Positions 52,079 through 62,337 of a stretch of 64,000 nucleotides of DNA are shown here, one piece after another. A program made the position numbers and the translations under genes. Position 1 is the first letter of the stretch. Every line of letters begins with the position of its first letter. Source of the stretch: Bacteroidia bacterium (GTDB lineage Bacteria > Bacteroidota > Bacteroidia > J057 > JADKCL01); NCBI GenBank assembly GCA_020635905.1, contig JACJYV010000007.1, positions 310,001-374,000 on the forward strand. Direction: 5' to 3'. A model generated the notes under the pieces. It made no database searches. It was not told the origin of the DNA and was given only the letters and a program-made list of their open reading frames with translations.

Positions 52079-53911
52079 ATGGCAGAGAGTTATAATAGTG
52101 ATCTCACGGAAAAAGCCAAAAGCTTCATTGGTATCAAGGATTTGGGCTCTTTGCATAAAAAATTGGGGGACTTTGCAGAATTTGTAATTGGAAAAGACAG
52201 TACGGGAAAAATTATTAAGCCTTTTTATATTAATTATGCGGGTTTGGCCAAGGAACCAACTAAGCCGTTAGCTCATTTGATGGTAAATGACAACCCAAAA
52301 ATTGGAGAACTGAATCAGGAATCCTACGAAATGATTATGGAAATTTTGATTCCTTTGCGAGATCTTCTAAAAAATATGAATCTGAAAATTTTGAATGATT
52401 GGTCCTCTTATATTAATTATTTTGAGAATGTTGTTTTGACAGGTGCCCTTGAAGCAGGGTTTAAAAATCATGCAGAACTGAGGTTCCTTGAATTGGAGGA
52501 AAGGGTAAAAGCTTTGGAGGCTAGTCCTTCAACTAATTTGGGGCAGTTTTTGATAAATTTACTCCTTTCTGCGATAAGTGCTGGTATTGCAACAGTTCCT
52601 GCCTTAATGCTGGGGAGCTTTTTTGAATCTTGGGCAATCAATTCCCTTAAGGTAAAAAGATTCAGGGAAGGAACTAATTTTACAACAATAGGTGGAAAAC
52701 CTATTGGGGCATTAAATAAATATGGAGACCACATAAAGGAAGCAATTCAGGAAAGGACAGAACAAGCCACAGGAGCAATTTTTCCAGAGATAGGTGAACA
52801 ACTTTCAAAATCATACGAAAAAGTGAGTCCCACTAAAACAGTTTATGATTTCATGACTTCTGCCTTAGATGAATTAAAAACAGGCTTTTCGCTCATGCAA
52901 TATGTAAATACTTTTGTTGGAAGTGGGGGGGGAGAAACATTTCCATACGGTGGAAACAATCCTGATTTGGATGAAGTAATTGATAATCCTTTTCATAGCG
53001 AGGAGGATACATATAAGGAGTTTCAGGCTAGGTACTTCAATGTATTGACCATTCTTGCACAAATTATTTACCTCAAGTTTCAATTTTTAGTTAACGATTC
53101 CCAAATTCCCAAATCAATTCGTTCTGACAATCAACAAAAAACCACTCCACTAGAAGGAACTAAAGATGGAAAAGAATCATTTAAGTTTAAAAAAGAGTTT
53201 CAAGAAATTAAAGCATTTCTTTCCAGGTTCTTTGAGAATTCACTCACTATTCTTCACTATTTGAACGGTGAGTACTTTCTTGCTTTTATAGGAGTAATTG
53301 CTCGGGGTGGCGGGAACCTGTATATTGTTCCAGATTTTGAGTTTAAGGGAGGAATTATTTGGAGTCCAAATAATGTAGGAAAATTATTCCCTAAATCCAG
53401 TATTACTCGAGAAGATTTGTTAGCGAAATCAGCAATAGATCCCAAAACAAAGTTGCCAGCATTTGAAGGGGAAACGGTATTGTTTGACCACCATAAAGCT
53501 TTGGATGTCGTCCTTGTTGAAATTGCTAACAGAATTTCCTTTGAACCTTGGACGAATTCCCTATTGCTCGAGAATAATTATTTTCTGGGAGCGGACTTCT
53601 TAATATCTGAAATTTATGGGGTACAATTTTTTCGAAAGGGATCTGGAAATTTTCCAACCCTGGATCCTATTTTTATGCCATCAAAGTCTAAGTTAGTGAA
53701 GGAACATTGGGAGGAATTTTTGAAAACTAAAAAATTGATAAAGTTTGATTGGTCTGAGTTGAGGGTAGAAAATGGAAATTTCAAAGAAGAGGCCGCTTCT
53801 TTATTTTTGCGAAAATTTATTGTCGTGGCCTTTTATGCCATTTTTGAATCAAGTTTGAATTCTAATTATAAAAAGACAATGAGGAAGTATTTCGATTCAA
53901 TTCCCAAATAG
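52079..53911 (+). CDS. AT-rich protein of unknown function with hydrophobic hairpin (610 aa)
   Basis: 610 aa, no signal peptide. A hydrophobic region at about 155-190 (FLINLLLSAISAGIATVPAL, then MLGSFFESWAI) may form a membrane hairpin. The surrounding sequence is helical and Lys/Glu-rich, and the C-terminus is Phe/Lys-rich. No family was recognised. By eye the gene is far more AT-rich than its neighbours, with A/T-ending codons, which points to recent acquisition. It is coupled to the 1040-aa gene (1-bp gap). A pore-forming cargo of that protein is one possibility (inference); a structural partner is another. Confidence 0.72.
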   Translation: MAESYNSDLTEKAKSFIGIKDLGSLHKKLGDFAEFVIGKDSTGKIIKPFYINYAGLAKEPTKPLAHLMVNDNPKIGELNQESYEMIMEILIPLRDLLKNMNLKILNDWSSYINYFENVVLTGALEAGFKNHAELRFLELEERVKALEASPSTNLGQFLINLLLSAISAGIATVPALMLGSFFESWAINSLKVKRFREGTNFTTIGGKPIGALNKYGDHIKEAIQERTEQATGAIFPEIGEQLSKSYEKVSPTKTVYDFMTSALDELKTGFSLMQYVNTFVGSGGGETFPYGGNNPDLDEVIDNPFHSEEDTYKEFQARYFNVLTILAQIIYLKFQFLVNDSQIPKSIRSDNQQKTTPLEGTKDGKESFKFKKEFQEIKAFLSRFFENSLTILHYLNGEYFLAFIGVIARGGGNLYIVPDFEFKGGIIWSPNNVGKLFPKSSITREDLLAKSAIDPKTKLPAFEGETVLFDHHKALDVVLVEIANRISFEPWTNSLLLENNYFLGADFLISEIYGVQFFRKGSGNFPTLDPIFMPSKSKLVKEHWEEFLKTKKLIKFDWSELRVENGNFKEEAASLFLRKFIVVAFYAIFESSLNSNYKKTMRKYFDSIPK

Positions 53912-54000
53912 GTTTGGGTTTATTATTCCCGATTTCTTTCCTCTTTCTCCCAAATTTTTCCCATATTGTACCTGTTTAACCTATTTAAATCTCATTTTCA

Positions 54001-56094
54001 ATGAACAGATCCCTTTATCTCCTTGCAGTTTTTACCTGTATTATTTTTTCTGCTTCGGCCCAGACCTCGGGGCGGGTGCCCCTGCTGGAAATTTTCAATG
54101 GCAACTGGTGCCCTTTTGGTCCCGACGGACAGGTCTTTGGAGAGTCGGTCCAGGCAAGTTTTCCCCAGACCATTACCCTTTACCACCACAATTCAGATGC
54201 CATGTCATTTCCCCAAGGTGACACCATGTGCGCTGCCTATGGTCTTGCTTATCCTATCGGCGCCATCGACCGCAGGTTGTTTCCTGGAGAAAGCGATGTG
54301 GCGGTGGGTCGCAGTTCCTGGGGAAATTATGTCAATACAGAACTTTCCTCACCCGCAGTTTGCGGGGTGACGGTCAGCAATCAGAGCTGGAATGCAGGCA
54401 CCCGCCTGATTACGGCCACCGTTCAGGTCGATTTCACCGGGGCGGCCTCGGGGGATTTGCGCCTCAGTATGTGGGTGGCCGAGGACAGTGTGGTTGGCAG
54501 CGGGGCAGGGTATGATCAGTCCAATTATTATAATGCAACCATTGGCCATCCCTACTATGGCGCCGGAAATCCCATCGTGGGCTTTGCTCACCGCTATGTT
54601 TCACGCGCCTGTCTGGGTGGTGTCTGGGGTATGACCGGGGTGATCCCATCTTCCGTCTCCAACGGAAATTCTTATACCCACACTTTTACCTACAACCTGC
54701 CCAACGGCTACGACGAAAATAAAATCATTCTCATTCCTGTGGTGCAGCAGTATAATGCCAGCCCAACCAATCGCGAAGTCCTCAACGCGGGCCTAAGTCA
54801 GTTGTTGGGTTGTAACGCGCCTCAGGCTTCCTATACCAATTCTGTCTCGGGCTTTACCGTTAACTTCACAGACGCAACCACTTTCAGCCCCACCTCCTGG
54901 TTTTGGGATTTTGGGGATGGAAGCACATCAACCCAGCAAAATCCCACCCATATCTACGCAACGGCGGGAAATTACCTTTGCTGCCTTACCACGGTCAATT
55001 CCTGTGATACTTCCACCTATTGCAAAGCAGTTCAGATCGCCTGCCCAGGTGTCAATGCGGCCTTTACCTATGCGACTTCGGGCCTCAGCGTGGCTTTCGC
55101 CAATCAGAGCACGGCTTCCATTCCCGCTTATATCTGGCATTTTGGGGATGGAAATTCCTCTACTCTTGCCAATCCAACCCATACTTACGCCGCGGCAGGA
55201 ACCTATAATGTGGAATTATTTGTGTATGATTCGGCCGTTTCCTGCCTGGATACCATCAATCAGACCGTGGTGGTGTCGTCGGGACCCGTTTGTAATGCGG
55301 CTTTCCTCTACTCCTGGTCTGGCAATACCCTGGTGCTGACCAATACCTCCACGGGCAGTTTCAACACGACCTACTGGACCTTTGGGGACGGCAGTTTTGC
55401 TACGGGAAATTCGGGTGCGACTCATTTGTACGCCGCTTCGGGAACCTATCAGGTTTGCGTGGCGGTTTCGGATTCCAACGGTTCCTGCATTGATACCTGG
55501 TGCGATTCCATTACCTACGGAAGTGGACCTGGCCCGGCCTGTGTGGCCAATTTCATCCATTTTCCCGATACCACAGGCCAGTACGCTATTATTGGGGTCA
55601 ATTTGTCAGTGGGAAATAATCTGAACTATCTCTGGGATTTCGGGGATGGAAGCACTTCCACCCAGGCCTATCCCATTCATACCTATCCTTCAGCCGGCAC
55701 CTATATGATCTGTCTGGTGGTGAATAATGCGACCTGCGCAGATACCTTTTGCGACACTGTGACCGTGACCCAGAAAATGGCCAGCAGTCTGACTATCAGC
55801 TTCATGGGGACCGGAAACGGAACGGGAGGAACGGTTTTAGAGGAATTGATTCAGGTATTTCCGAACCCTTTTGAGGGGGCTTTTTCAGTAGAATTGGTCC
55901 TCAATCAGGAGAGAATTGTGCGTACGGAATTGTTTGATCTGCAGGGGAGAACAGTTATTCCTGTGCAGGAAAATATTCTTTCTCCAGGCACCAGCAGGCT
56001 GAATTTTCCGACGGGAGATTTATCCAAAGGGATTTATTTCTTGCAGATCAGGTATGGAAATGAAACCAGGGTTTTCAAATTGTTGAAAAACTGA
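54001..56094 (+). CDS. Secreted PKD-repeat protein with Omp28-like domain and T9SS signal
   Basis: 697 aa. A Sec signal peptide (about 1-20, ending ASAQ) is followed by a region of about 250 residues that resembles Omp28-related/thioredoxin-like outer membrane proteins (PLLEIFNGNWCPFGPDGQ; a lone Cys where relatives often have CxxC). Four PKD domains follow at about 275-600 with WFWDFGDGSTS, IWHFGDGNSS, YWTFGDGSFA and LWDFGDGSTS. A type A T9SS domain ends the protein (IQVFPNPFEGAFSVEL). It is likely a surface adhesin or binding protein. It is convergent with the next gene, 39 bp apart. Confidence 0.92.
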   Translation: MNRSLYLLAVFTCIIFSASAQTSGRVPLLEIFNGNWCPFGPDGQVFGESVQASFPQTITLYHHNSDAMSFPQGDTMCAAYGLAYPIGAIDRRLFPGESDVAVGRSSWGNYVNTELSSPAVCGVTVSNQSWNAGTRLITATVQVDFTGAASGDLRLSMWVAEDSVVGSGAGYDQSNYYNATIGHPYYGAGNPIVGFAHRYVSRACLGGVWGMTGVIPSSVSNGNSYTHTFTYNLPNGYDENKIILIPVVQQYNASPTNREVLNAGLSQLLGCNAPQASYTNSVSGFTVNFTDATTFSPTSWFWDFGDGSTSTQQNPTHIYATAGNYLCCLTTVNSCDTSTYCKAVQIACPGVNAAFTYATSGLSVAFANQSTASIPAYIWHFGDGNSSTLANPTHTYAAAGTYNVELFVYDSAVSCLDTINQTVVVSSGPVCNAAFLYSWSGNTLVLTNTSTGSFNTTYWTFGDGSFATGNSGATHLYAASGTYQVCVAVSDSNGSCIDTWCDSITYGSGPGPACVANFIHFPDTTGQYAIIGVNLSVGNNLNYLWDFGDGSTSTQAYPIHTYPSAGTYMICLVVNNATCADTFCDTVTVTQKMASSLTISFMGTGNGTGGTVLEELIQVFPNPFEGAFSVELVLNQERIVRTELFDLQGRTVIPVQENILSPGTSRLNFPTGDLSKGIYFLQIRYGNETRVFKLLKN

Positions 56095-56133
56095 GTTTGC
56101 CTGCAAGTGATTCAGGATTTCAGGGAAATTCTC

Positions 56134-57066
56134 CTAATGACATTCCTGTTGCAGAAAGAAATCAACAGTTTCGAAAATACCGTCTGAGCGCAGGATCACG
56201 GCCATGGGCACGTCCCGTTCGAGCAACTTGATCTCAATGCCAACCGGGTTTCCGACTTCCATTTCCTGGATTTCGTCGTACATCTGGCAGGAGAGCATAA
56301 AGGAATTTTTGGCTTCCATTTTGGCCGATTTTATCAGATAAACTGTTTCTGAATGGATTTGTCCGCCGCGATAACTGAGGCGTCCTGAGGTGATTTGCCC
56401 CTTTTCCCAGGTAAATTCCAGCCAGGAAGAGTTATCCATGGTTTCGCGGTCCTCAATGCCGCCCCTGGCATCCTCAATTTCCTCCTTTGCGAAGCAATTA
56501 TTGCCCTCAGAGGGCAACATACCTTCAGCCCGCTCGAAGAGGCTGCGATCCGTGGTAAAATCGCTTTCAGCCACGATTTTCCAGGTATTTTCCTGTTTTT
56601 GCAGATCCAGGTAAGCCATCACGGTGGTTTTCTTGCCAGCCGTTTCCGTGGTTTTGGAGAAGGTAACCCTGGTGGTGGGTATGCCCTTCCGTTCGATTTG
56701 AGTGGCTTCAAAATCCGTTTTTTCAAGACTTTGCTGAAAGTCGGGAACTTTTTCAAGGTATTCCTTTTTTCCTTTCAGCACCTGTTCCCGGCTGTTTTTT
56801 TGCCCGTAAAGCCATACTTCTTTCGCATAAAAGGAGCTTAATTGGTCCCAATTCCGCTCGTTCAAGGCCTTATTCCAGCCGTCACGTACCTCAGCGGCCC
56901 GATCAAAGACCTGGGGCAGGGTTTCGTCCCCGTCAACGGGATTTTGGCTGGCTTCAGAAGGATTTTCAGTGGAATTTTCTGTCTTTTCGTTCTCCCCTGG
57001 AGTATTCTGACAGGAAAAGAGGCTCAACATAAGCCCCAGGCAAAGTAAAAGCAGGTGGTTGCGCAT
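56134..57066 (-). CDS. Lipoprotein with NTF2/SnoaL-like region
   Basis: 310 aa from the ATG at 57066 (MRNHLLLLCLGLMLSLFS, then C), a lipoprotein signal. A longer start at 57102 adds 12 residues ahead of it and was not used. After a Glu/Asn/Pro-rich linker, residues about 50-165 fit an NTF2/SnoaL-like cone (WNKALNERNWDQLSSFYAKE, then VMAYLDLQKQENTWKIVAES). The C-terminal part (WLEFTWEKGQITSG) is unassigned. It lies 45 bp downstream of the tape measure gene on the same strand and might belong to that transcript. Confidence 0.78.
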   Translation of the reverse strand: MRNHLLLLCLGLMLSLFSCQNTPGENEKTENSTENPSEASQNPVDGDETLPQVFDRAAEVRDGWNKALNERNWDQLSSFYAKEVWLYGQKNSREQVLKGKKEYLEKVPDFQQSLEKTDFEATQIERKGIPTTRVTFSKTTETAGKKTTVMAYLDLQKQENTWKIVAESDFTTDRSLFERAEGMLPSEGNNCFAKEEIEDARGGIEDRETMDNSSWLEFTWEKGQITSGRLSYRGGQIHSETVYLIKSAKMEAKNSFMLSCQMYDEIQEMEVGNPVGIEIKLLERDVPMAVILRSDGIFETVDFFLQQECH

Positions 57067-57111
57067 ATTAAACGGGTTTTTTTCGTGCAAAATGGACTTC
57101 AATTTACGTCC

Positions 57112-58725
57112 TCAGCCCCATTCCACAAACATCATTTTTTCCATCCAGGGAAATTTTATCACGGAAAATCCCCAGGGCAGGGCTGCCATCAGAACGTCGA
57201 GGGTATGGGCCTCCACCAGCAATTTGGGACCGTTTTCGGAGAAAATCAGTTTGCCGTTACGTCGCAAAAAGCCTTCCCGCAGTGCCTCGGGGCTGCTTCC
57301 TTTCAACTGCTTCCAATGGCCGATCACAGCTTCCAGCAGGTTTTGCGCTTCTTTCTTTTCAAGATTGGAAAAGGGCGTCCCCAGCCAGACCAAATCAGAC
57401 AGATCCAGCCCGCAAAGCACTTTGGCTAAGGCCAGTTCAAATTCGGGGACTTCATCCTGGCCGCAGGCCAGGTAATGCAGCAGGCAAGCGGCTCTGCGTT
57501 GATTTTCTGGACGAGAAAAGTTGCCTTTTTCATCCAGCAGGCCCACTTTTTCAAAGAAAACGGGGATAAAGGGGGCCAGCAAGGCCAGGCCCGCCAACGG
57601 AATAAACGGATTGGCCAGCCTGGGCAATAGCTGATCTGGTCCAACTTCCAACAGTTGGGCAAACAGATCATTTTCAGGCACATTTTCCCTTTCATTTCTG
57701 CTTTTGGGAACGGGGTAGGAGGGGGATGCTTCTTCCGTGGTTTCCCTGAAATCTTGCTCAGATGGGCTTTTGGTAAGGTTTTGGGGAAAATTTTCTGCTG
57801 ATAAATCCCCCTCTTTAGTCGCGCCGTTATCTGTATCTGGGTTTTGGGGCTCAGATTGGGTAGCAGAAAAGGGGTTGGAGGGGATTTTTCCCAGGTTAAG
57901 GCGTGAAAGCAATTCCTGCCAACGTCCCAGGGTATCATCAGAAGTGCTTTTCCAGGGTAAAGTGAATTCGGATTGTTCTTTCAGGTTGGTTTGGGCTAAA
58001 AAATCCTGCCATAATTTGTTCAGGGAAACTGAATTCCATAAATAAGTTTCCGGGCGTTGTAAGAGGAATTTCCAAAATAAAATAAGTTCCCGGGTAAGGT
58101 TGTTGGGGGAAAGAGGAATCAGGGGGATTGGGGGTGAATTTTCCGGAAAACCAATCAGGAATTCGGGCAGAATTTTACTTTGAAAAATCTCCCCAAAGTG
58201 CAAAATCAGGCGGAAAAGGGCTTTTTCATGGTGAATAATTACTTCTGGGAGACTGATTTTTCCTGAAGAGTTATAGATTATCTTGTCCAACACCTCAGCC
58301 ATATGCAACAGATCCATTTTGGATTGGCCGGGCAAATTGCCTGTTTGCAGGAAATGGAGCAGAGACTGACCTTCAGATTTTAGTTTGGAAACCAAATTTA
58401 CAGATGAGTTTCCAGGTGAAGAATGAAAGGAAACCGTTTCTTTTTTTTGGTGAATTTGCAGGAGAATTTCCCGCTTCAGCTTCTCCCGCAGCACCGTTTT
58501 CCAGTTTTCAGGGGGGATTTTTCCCAGGTCAAATTCCAGTAAATCCAGGCTCAAAACCTGATCAGGGGGACAAATCTGATCAAATTCAACTTCCAGTTGG
58601 GGAATGATCTGGTTTTGGATTTCCTGACTGATCTGTTCAAGCAAAGCCCTTCCCGAGCCCAGAGATTTGGCGGGCAGCCGAATCTGCAATTCCAGATTTT
58701 CAATATGGTGATTCCCCCCGGACAA
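57112..58725 (-). CDS. Contractile injection system tape measure protein
   Basis: 537 aa if started at TTG 58725, 2 bp after the stop of the baseplate gene; a longer frame into the baseplate gene is a shadow. The N-terminal domain fits the CIS tape measure family (CIS_TMP): IENLELQIRLPAKS, LLEQISQEIQNQIIPQLEVE and LSLDLLEFDLGKI. A long helical and low-complexity region follows, with a C-terminal conserved part (PLAGLALLAPFIPVFFEKVG; CGLDLSDLVWLG; VIGHWKQLKGSSPEALREGF). Such proteins set tube length and cap assembly in eCIS particles. Short spacing indicates co-transcription with the baseplate gene. Confidence 0.85.
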   Translation of the reverse strand: MSGGNHHIENLELQIRLPAKSLGSGRALLEQISQEIQNQIIPQLEVEFDQICPPDQVLSLDLLEFDLGKIPPENWKTVLREKLKREILLQIHQKKETVSFHSSPGNSSVNLVSKLKSEGQSLLHFLQTGNLPGQSKMDLLHMAEVLDKIIYNSSGKISLPEVIIHHEKALFRLILHFGEIFQSKILPEFLIGFPENSPPIPLIPLSPNNLTRELILFWKFLLQRPETYLWNSVSLNKLWQDFLAQTNLKEQSEFTLPWKSTSDDTLGRWQELLSRLNLGKIPSNPFSATQSEPQNPDTDNGATKEGDLSAENFPQNLTKSPSEQDFRETTEEASPSYPVPKSRNERENVPENDLFAQLLEVGPDQLLPRLANPFIPLAGLALLAPFIPVFFEKVGLLDEKGNFSRPENQRRAACLLHYLACGQDEVPEFELALAKVLCGLDLSDLVWLGTPFSNLEKKEAQNLLEAVIGHWKQLKGSSPEALREGFLRRNGKLIFSENGPKLLVEAHTLDVLMAALPWGFSVIKFPWMEKMMFVEWG

Positions 58726-58727
58726 AA

Positions 58728-61700
58728 TCAGACCACGGGATTGAAAATATAGTAATCCTGCAGCGCCATAAAGTCGTTCACACAAGCACGGAGGGCATTG
58801 GAAATAGCAGTTTCTCCACTTCGTTGGGCATTCTGTTCCAACCAGTTGCGATAGGTTTCCTCGAATTTGCGCAGGCGGGCCAGTTCGCTGTCCTCGTCCT
58901 TTACCCAAATGATATCCGTCCAGACCTGGGCGGGCATTTCGAGCCTGATCATCCGTTCCACATAGTGGCGGAAACCTGCATGCACAAACCGGCCGGTCCA
59001 AAGCGGCAAAATGACGGTTACCCTAAAGGAAAAGGGATCTTTTCCGCCCGGTCGAAATTCGTCAAAAGGCAGGCGGGGCATCAGATAGGGAGGAATATCC
59101 AGGTTGGAAACGGGCCTGAACAGGATGTGTTCGATCACATGAAATCCCTCCTCTGGCAGGGCCAGATATTTGGCTTCAGGCAATTTTGGGGGTCTCCTGT
59201 GCAGGAGTTCCATCATCAGCAGGATTGCCGCATTTCCCACTCCTTTGGCCATTTCATCGTCCAAAAAATCGCGGGGTTTGGGGTCCTGAATTTTCAAATC
59301 CCCCAAATCCACGGCCAGAGATATGCCCGCATATTTGGAGCGGGGACGGGGATCGATCAGGAAATTTTCCTGCAACTGAGCTGCATCCACAATCTCCTTC
59401 AGGAGCTGCTGTCCCAATTCAGGCTGGTCTTCAGGCCAGTATTTGGCGCCCTCAAATACGTAATTCCGGGTTGGTCCAAAGGTGAGACGCCAGCGGTTAT
59501 TTCCTCTGTAAGAAACTACCTCGAAAAGCTCTTCAAAACTTTGCTCAGGTGGTGCCATTCTGGCATTGATGGCGGGCATAAAAGCATCCACCAGGTGACG
59601 GCGGTCAAAATTACGGATACCCAGCAGGCGGCACAGGCGGCGTTTCACCCCGGCCACATTGGCCGTATCCCAGACATCTGTCTGCTCATTATTCAGCCGT
59701 TTTCGGTAGCAATAGCCTTTTCCCCGTTGGGGACCAATCACAGGCAAATCCTGCAACAAGACTTTTTGATCTTCGATCACCGTTTGGCGGGTCACATCCC
59801 AGGGATCGGGCAAATCTTTATTGAGGGCAAAAATGCGCAGGCTGTATTCGGCAAAGGATTCCCCAAAGCGGGCCATCAGGTGCTCCAAAAAGCGGTTTCT
59901 GCGGTCCAGAAAGGTGCTTTGATCCTCGGTAATCTGCCAAAGCTGACTCAGGTAGGGATTCTGCTGGTTGGCAATGAAATTTTGCCAGTCCTGTTCCGTG
60001 GCGCCCGCGCCCAGCAAGAGAGCCTGCACCTCAGCAGTTGGGTACAGGGGTTGGGCAAAGTAGGTATGCTGAATCGTATCCGCGCCCTGATCGTGAAAAC
60101 TGAAGTGCTCGCGCAGGTTGGATAGCTGACTCACGTAATTGGCCAGCAACTGGTCGAAAAAGAGCATAAAGCCCTTCAATTGCTTTGCCTGGCCTTTTCT
60201 TTGCTCCGTGGCAGATTCGGGCAGACCTTCCTCGCCCACCCCGTAATGCAGAGGCAAATCCTCCTGAATGGCTTGCCATTCGTCCAGTTGGCGATGCGTG
60301 CCCGTGGGAGTGGTCAGGTCATAAGCCTGGGGAATGCGCTGGGTGCGGTAAATCCATTCCAGTTCGCTGTAAGCCTGGAAAACCAGCACGGCGAAGTTGG
60401 GGCTGGTCTGCAAGGGGGCATCATCACGGAACAGGCTGACCTGGGAGAATTCCAGGTTGAGGCGGGGGCGACGCCGTCCATTCCATTTGCCGGGCATGCC
60501 CGGCACGGGAATTTTCTCCAGTTCAATGCAATTTGGATCGCTTTTCACCACCTGTCGCCCGTCAACATAGCCTGAAATGGTCAGACGATTGACCGCTTGC
60601 ACACCTTCAATGTCCATGAGAATGCGCAGCAAATCTGAAGTGTAAACGTATTCCTGCTGCCTTTGGGGCAATTCTAGGTCGTTGGTGTCAATGAATCCGT
60701 GCTTCAACAGGGGGCCTTCAAAGATCTGATCGGGCGTTTGGCCGCTTTCCAGCATTTCTTCCAGACTACGATAACGCACCATGGGACTCAAAAAGCGCCC
60801 GATGCGGTGCCAGGCCGTGGCCATGATCTTCTTTTCATCAAATCCGCCTGCCAGGATCAGTTCGGATTCCACCCCGATTTCCTCGATGGGCACCTGACGA
60901 AAACGAACCCAATCCTCGCAGAGGTTGCGATGGGCGCAAAGGTAGCTTTTCAGGCCAGCCTCGGGTTGCTTGAGCGGCCCTTCAATGATCCGGAAAATGG
61001 CCCGCAGCTTCTCTGCGTAGGTATTGACCGCCTGGGTCATTTGGGTCTGGTCGTAGGAAAAGGTCAGGGCCCGGGTAAAGGCGTCCTGACGCATTTGCAA
61101 AAACTGAATGATTTCCAGGCGAAGGTGATCCTGGAAAGGCTGTAATTCGCTGGAGTCCAGGTCGTAATTGCCGGCCAGAAGGTCGATTTCGAGGTCGAAG
61201 GTTTGGCCCCCAAACTTAAGCGTCAGTGAATAAAGGGCAGGATTGCTCTCCGTCAGGTTGCCAGCCAGGATGTGGGTGGCAGAGTTTACCCCACCCTGCT
61301 GACCGTCAGCAATGGGCAGCCAGCCAAAAGTTGCCACCAGATCGGGCCAGTTTTTGAGCCCGGCTTTGACTTTGCGGTGGGAGGCATAGATGGGGTGGAT
61401 ATATTCCACATATTCGGGCAAATGCAGGTAAAGTTCTGCAGGAATATTGCCCTGATTGCCTCCATTGAGGTCAATTTTGAGTTTGAGCCTTTCCCAGCGA
61501 CCCGATTCCCCTATGACGGCGCTGGCCACGGTTTTGGCAGAATTGAGGGTGCCGAGGTACCAAAGGGAATCAAATTGGTCCCAATAGGGGAAGGTCAGGG
61601 TATAACGGGGCGCATTTCCGTTGCTGTCAGCAGGCAAAAAGCCCCGCACGTAGTTCAGATTGAGGTCCCGCAGCGGATTGTCCGCAGGTAATTCAGGATT

Positions 61701-62288
61701 CTCCTCGAAGAGGAGATGGGTTTCGTACAGCCCGTTGAGCAGGATTTCTTCGGGGGTGGTTTTGGGGGTAAGGCTGTAGGTGGGTGGCTCTTTGGCGCTG
61801 CGGCGTTCCTCGTTCAGAAAGAGTCTTCTTTCGGCAGGAATGGCCCGCAGCAGCCACACATTCTGGATTCCCAGTTCAAATTCATGCCCGGAAACCAGAT
61901 TTGGAAACAGGGTTTCCTGTGGATATTGGAAATTGGGAACGGTCCAGGGAATGGGGCCAAAATCAATGATGAGCTTGCGGAAATCGGTGGGGGTCCAGGG
62001 GTAATTGGGCAGAATGACGTGGGCGGGGAAGAAGTCTTCGCCCAGGATTTTGCTGCCAGCGTAGCTGGCCAGCAGGTCCTCTATGGGCCAGTCTGTACGA
62101 TAGCCGAGGTCCGTAATGGCGTAGCAGAGGGCTTCCAGCAGGGTAATGCCCGGATCGTGGCTGTTGTAGTCGGTCCAGAGCCGGCTGCCATAGCGCTCAA
62201 TGGCCGCGATACCCGCGCGGCGCAGCTCCGCCCAGTCAAGACTGGTGCGGGGTTGGACGGGCTTTTGGATGGTGATGGTTTCTGGCAT
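58728..62288 (-). CDS. Contractile injection system baseplate-type protein
   Basis: 1186 aa. The N-terminal segment RYGSRLWTDYNSHDPGITLL and EALCYAITDLGYRTDWPIED (about 33-72) is typical of baseplate wedge proteins of bacterial eCIS loci (Afp11/Afp12-type, J-like), in which a conserved HDPGxTLLE block is common. Later segments (RMAPPEQSFEELFEVVSYRG; PKLPEAKYLALPEEGFHVIE) also fit a large structural baseplate component. It is much longer than phage J proteins but comparable to Bacteroidota eCIS versions. It precedes the tape measure gene and follows the fibre-like gene on the same strand, consistent with a structural operon. Confidence 0.82.
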   Translation of the reverse strand: MPETITIQKPVQPRTSLDWAELRRAGIAAIERYGSRLWTDYNSHDPGITLLEALCYAITDLGYRTDWPIEDLLASYAGSKILGEDFFPAHVILPNYPWTPTDFRKLIIDFGPIPWTVPNFQYPQETLFPNLVSGHEFELGIQNVWLLRAIPAERRLFLNEERRSAKEPPTYSLTPKTTPEEILLNGLYETHLLFEENPELPADNPLRDLNLNYVRGFLPADSNGNAPRYTLTFPYWDQFDSLWYLGTLNSAKTVASAVIGESGRWERLKLKIDLNGGNQGNIPAELYLHLPEYVEYIHPIYASHRKVKAGLKNWPDLVATFGWLPIADGQQGGVNSATHILAGNLTESNPALYSLTLKFGGQTFDLEIDLLAGNYDLDSSELQPFQDHLRLEIIQFLQMRQDAFTRALTFSYDQTQMTQAVNTYAEKLRAIFRIIEGPLKQPEAGLKSYLCAHRNLCEDWVRFRQVPIEEIGVESELILAGGFDEKKIMATAWHRIGRFLSPMVRYRSLEEMLESGQTPDQIFEGPLLKHGFIDTNDLELPQRQQEYVYTSDLLRILMDIEGVQAVNRLTISGYVDGRQVVKSDPNCIELEKIPVPGMPGKWNGRRRPRLNLEFSQVSLFRDDAPLQTSPNFAVLVFQAYSELEWIYRTQRIPQAYDLTTPTGTHRQLDEWQAIQEDLPLHYGVGEEGLPESATEQRKGQAKQLKGFMLFFDQLLANYVSQLSNLREHFSFHDQGADTIQHTYFAQPLYPTAEVQALLLGAGATEQDWQNFIANQQNPYLSQLWQITEDQSTFLDRRNRFLEHLMARFGESFAEYSLRIFALNKDLPDPWDVTRQTVIEDQKVLLQDLPVIGPQRGKGYCYRKRLNNEQTDVWDTANVAGVKRRLCRLLGIRNFDRRHLVDAFMPAINARMAPPEQSFEELFEVVSYRGNNRWRLTFGPTRNYVFEGAKYWPEDQPELGQQLLKEIVDAAQLQENFLIDPRPRSKYAGISLAVDLGDLKIQDPKPRDFLDDEMAKGVGNAAILLMMELLHRRPPKLPEAKYLALPEEGFHVIEHILFRPVSNLDIPPYLMPRLPFDEFRPGGKDPFSFRVTVILPLWTGRFVHAGFRHYVERMIRLEMPAQVWTDIIWVKDEDSELARLRKFEETYRNWLEQNAQRSGETAISNALRACVNDFMALQDYYIFNPVV

Positions 62289-62337
62289 TTATGTTTTGCT
62301 AATTAAGAAATCTGTAGATTCAACCAATTCTTCCATC

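Noticed and set aside
58726..59001. Extended start of the tape measure protein inside the baseplate gene
   Set aside because: The upstream part is an antiphase reading of the baseplate 3' end; family homology starts just after TTG 58725.
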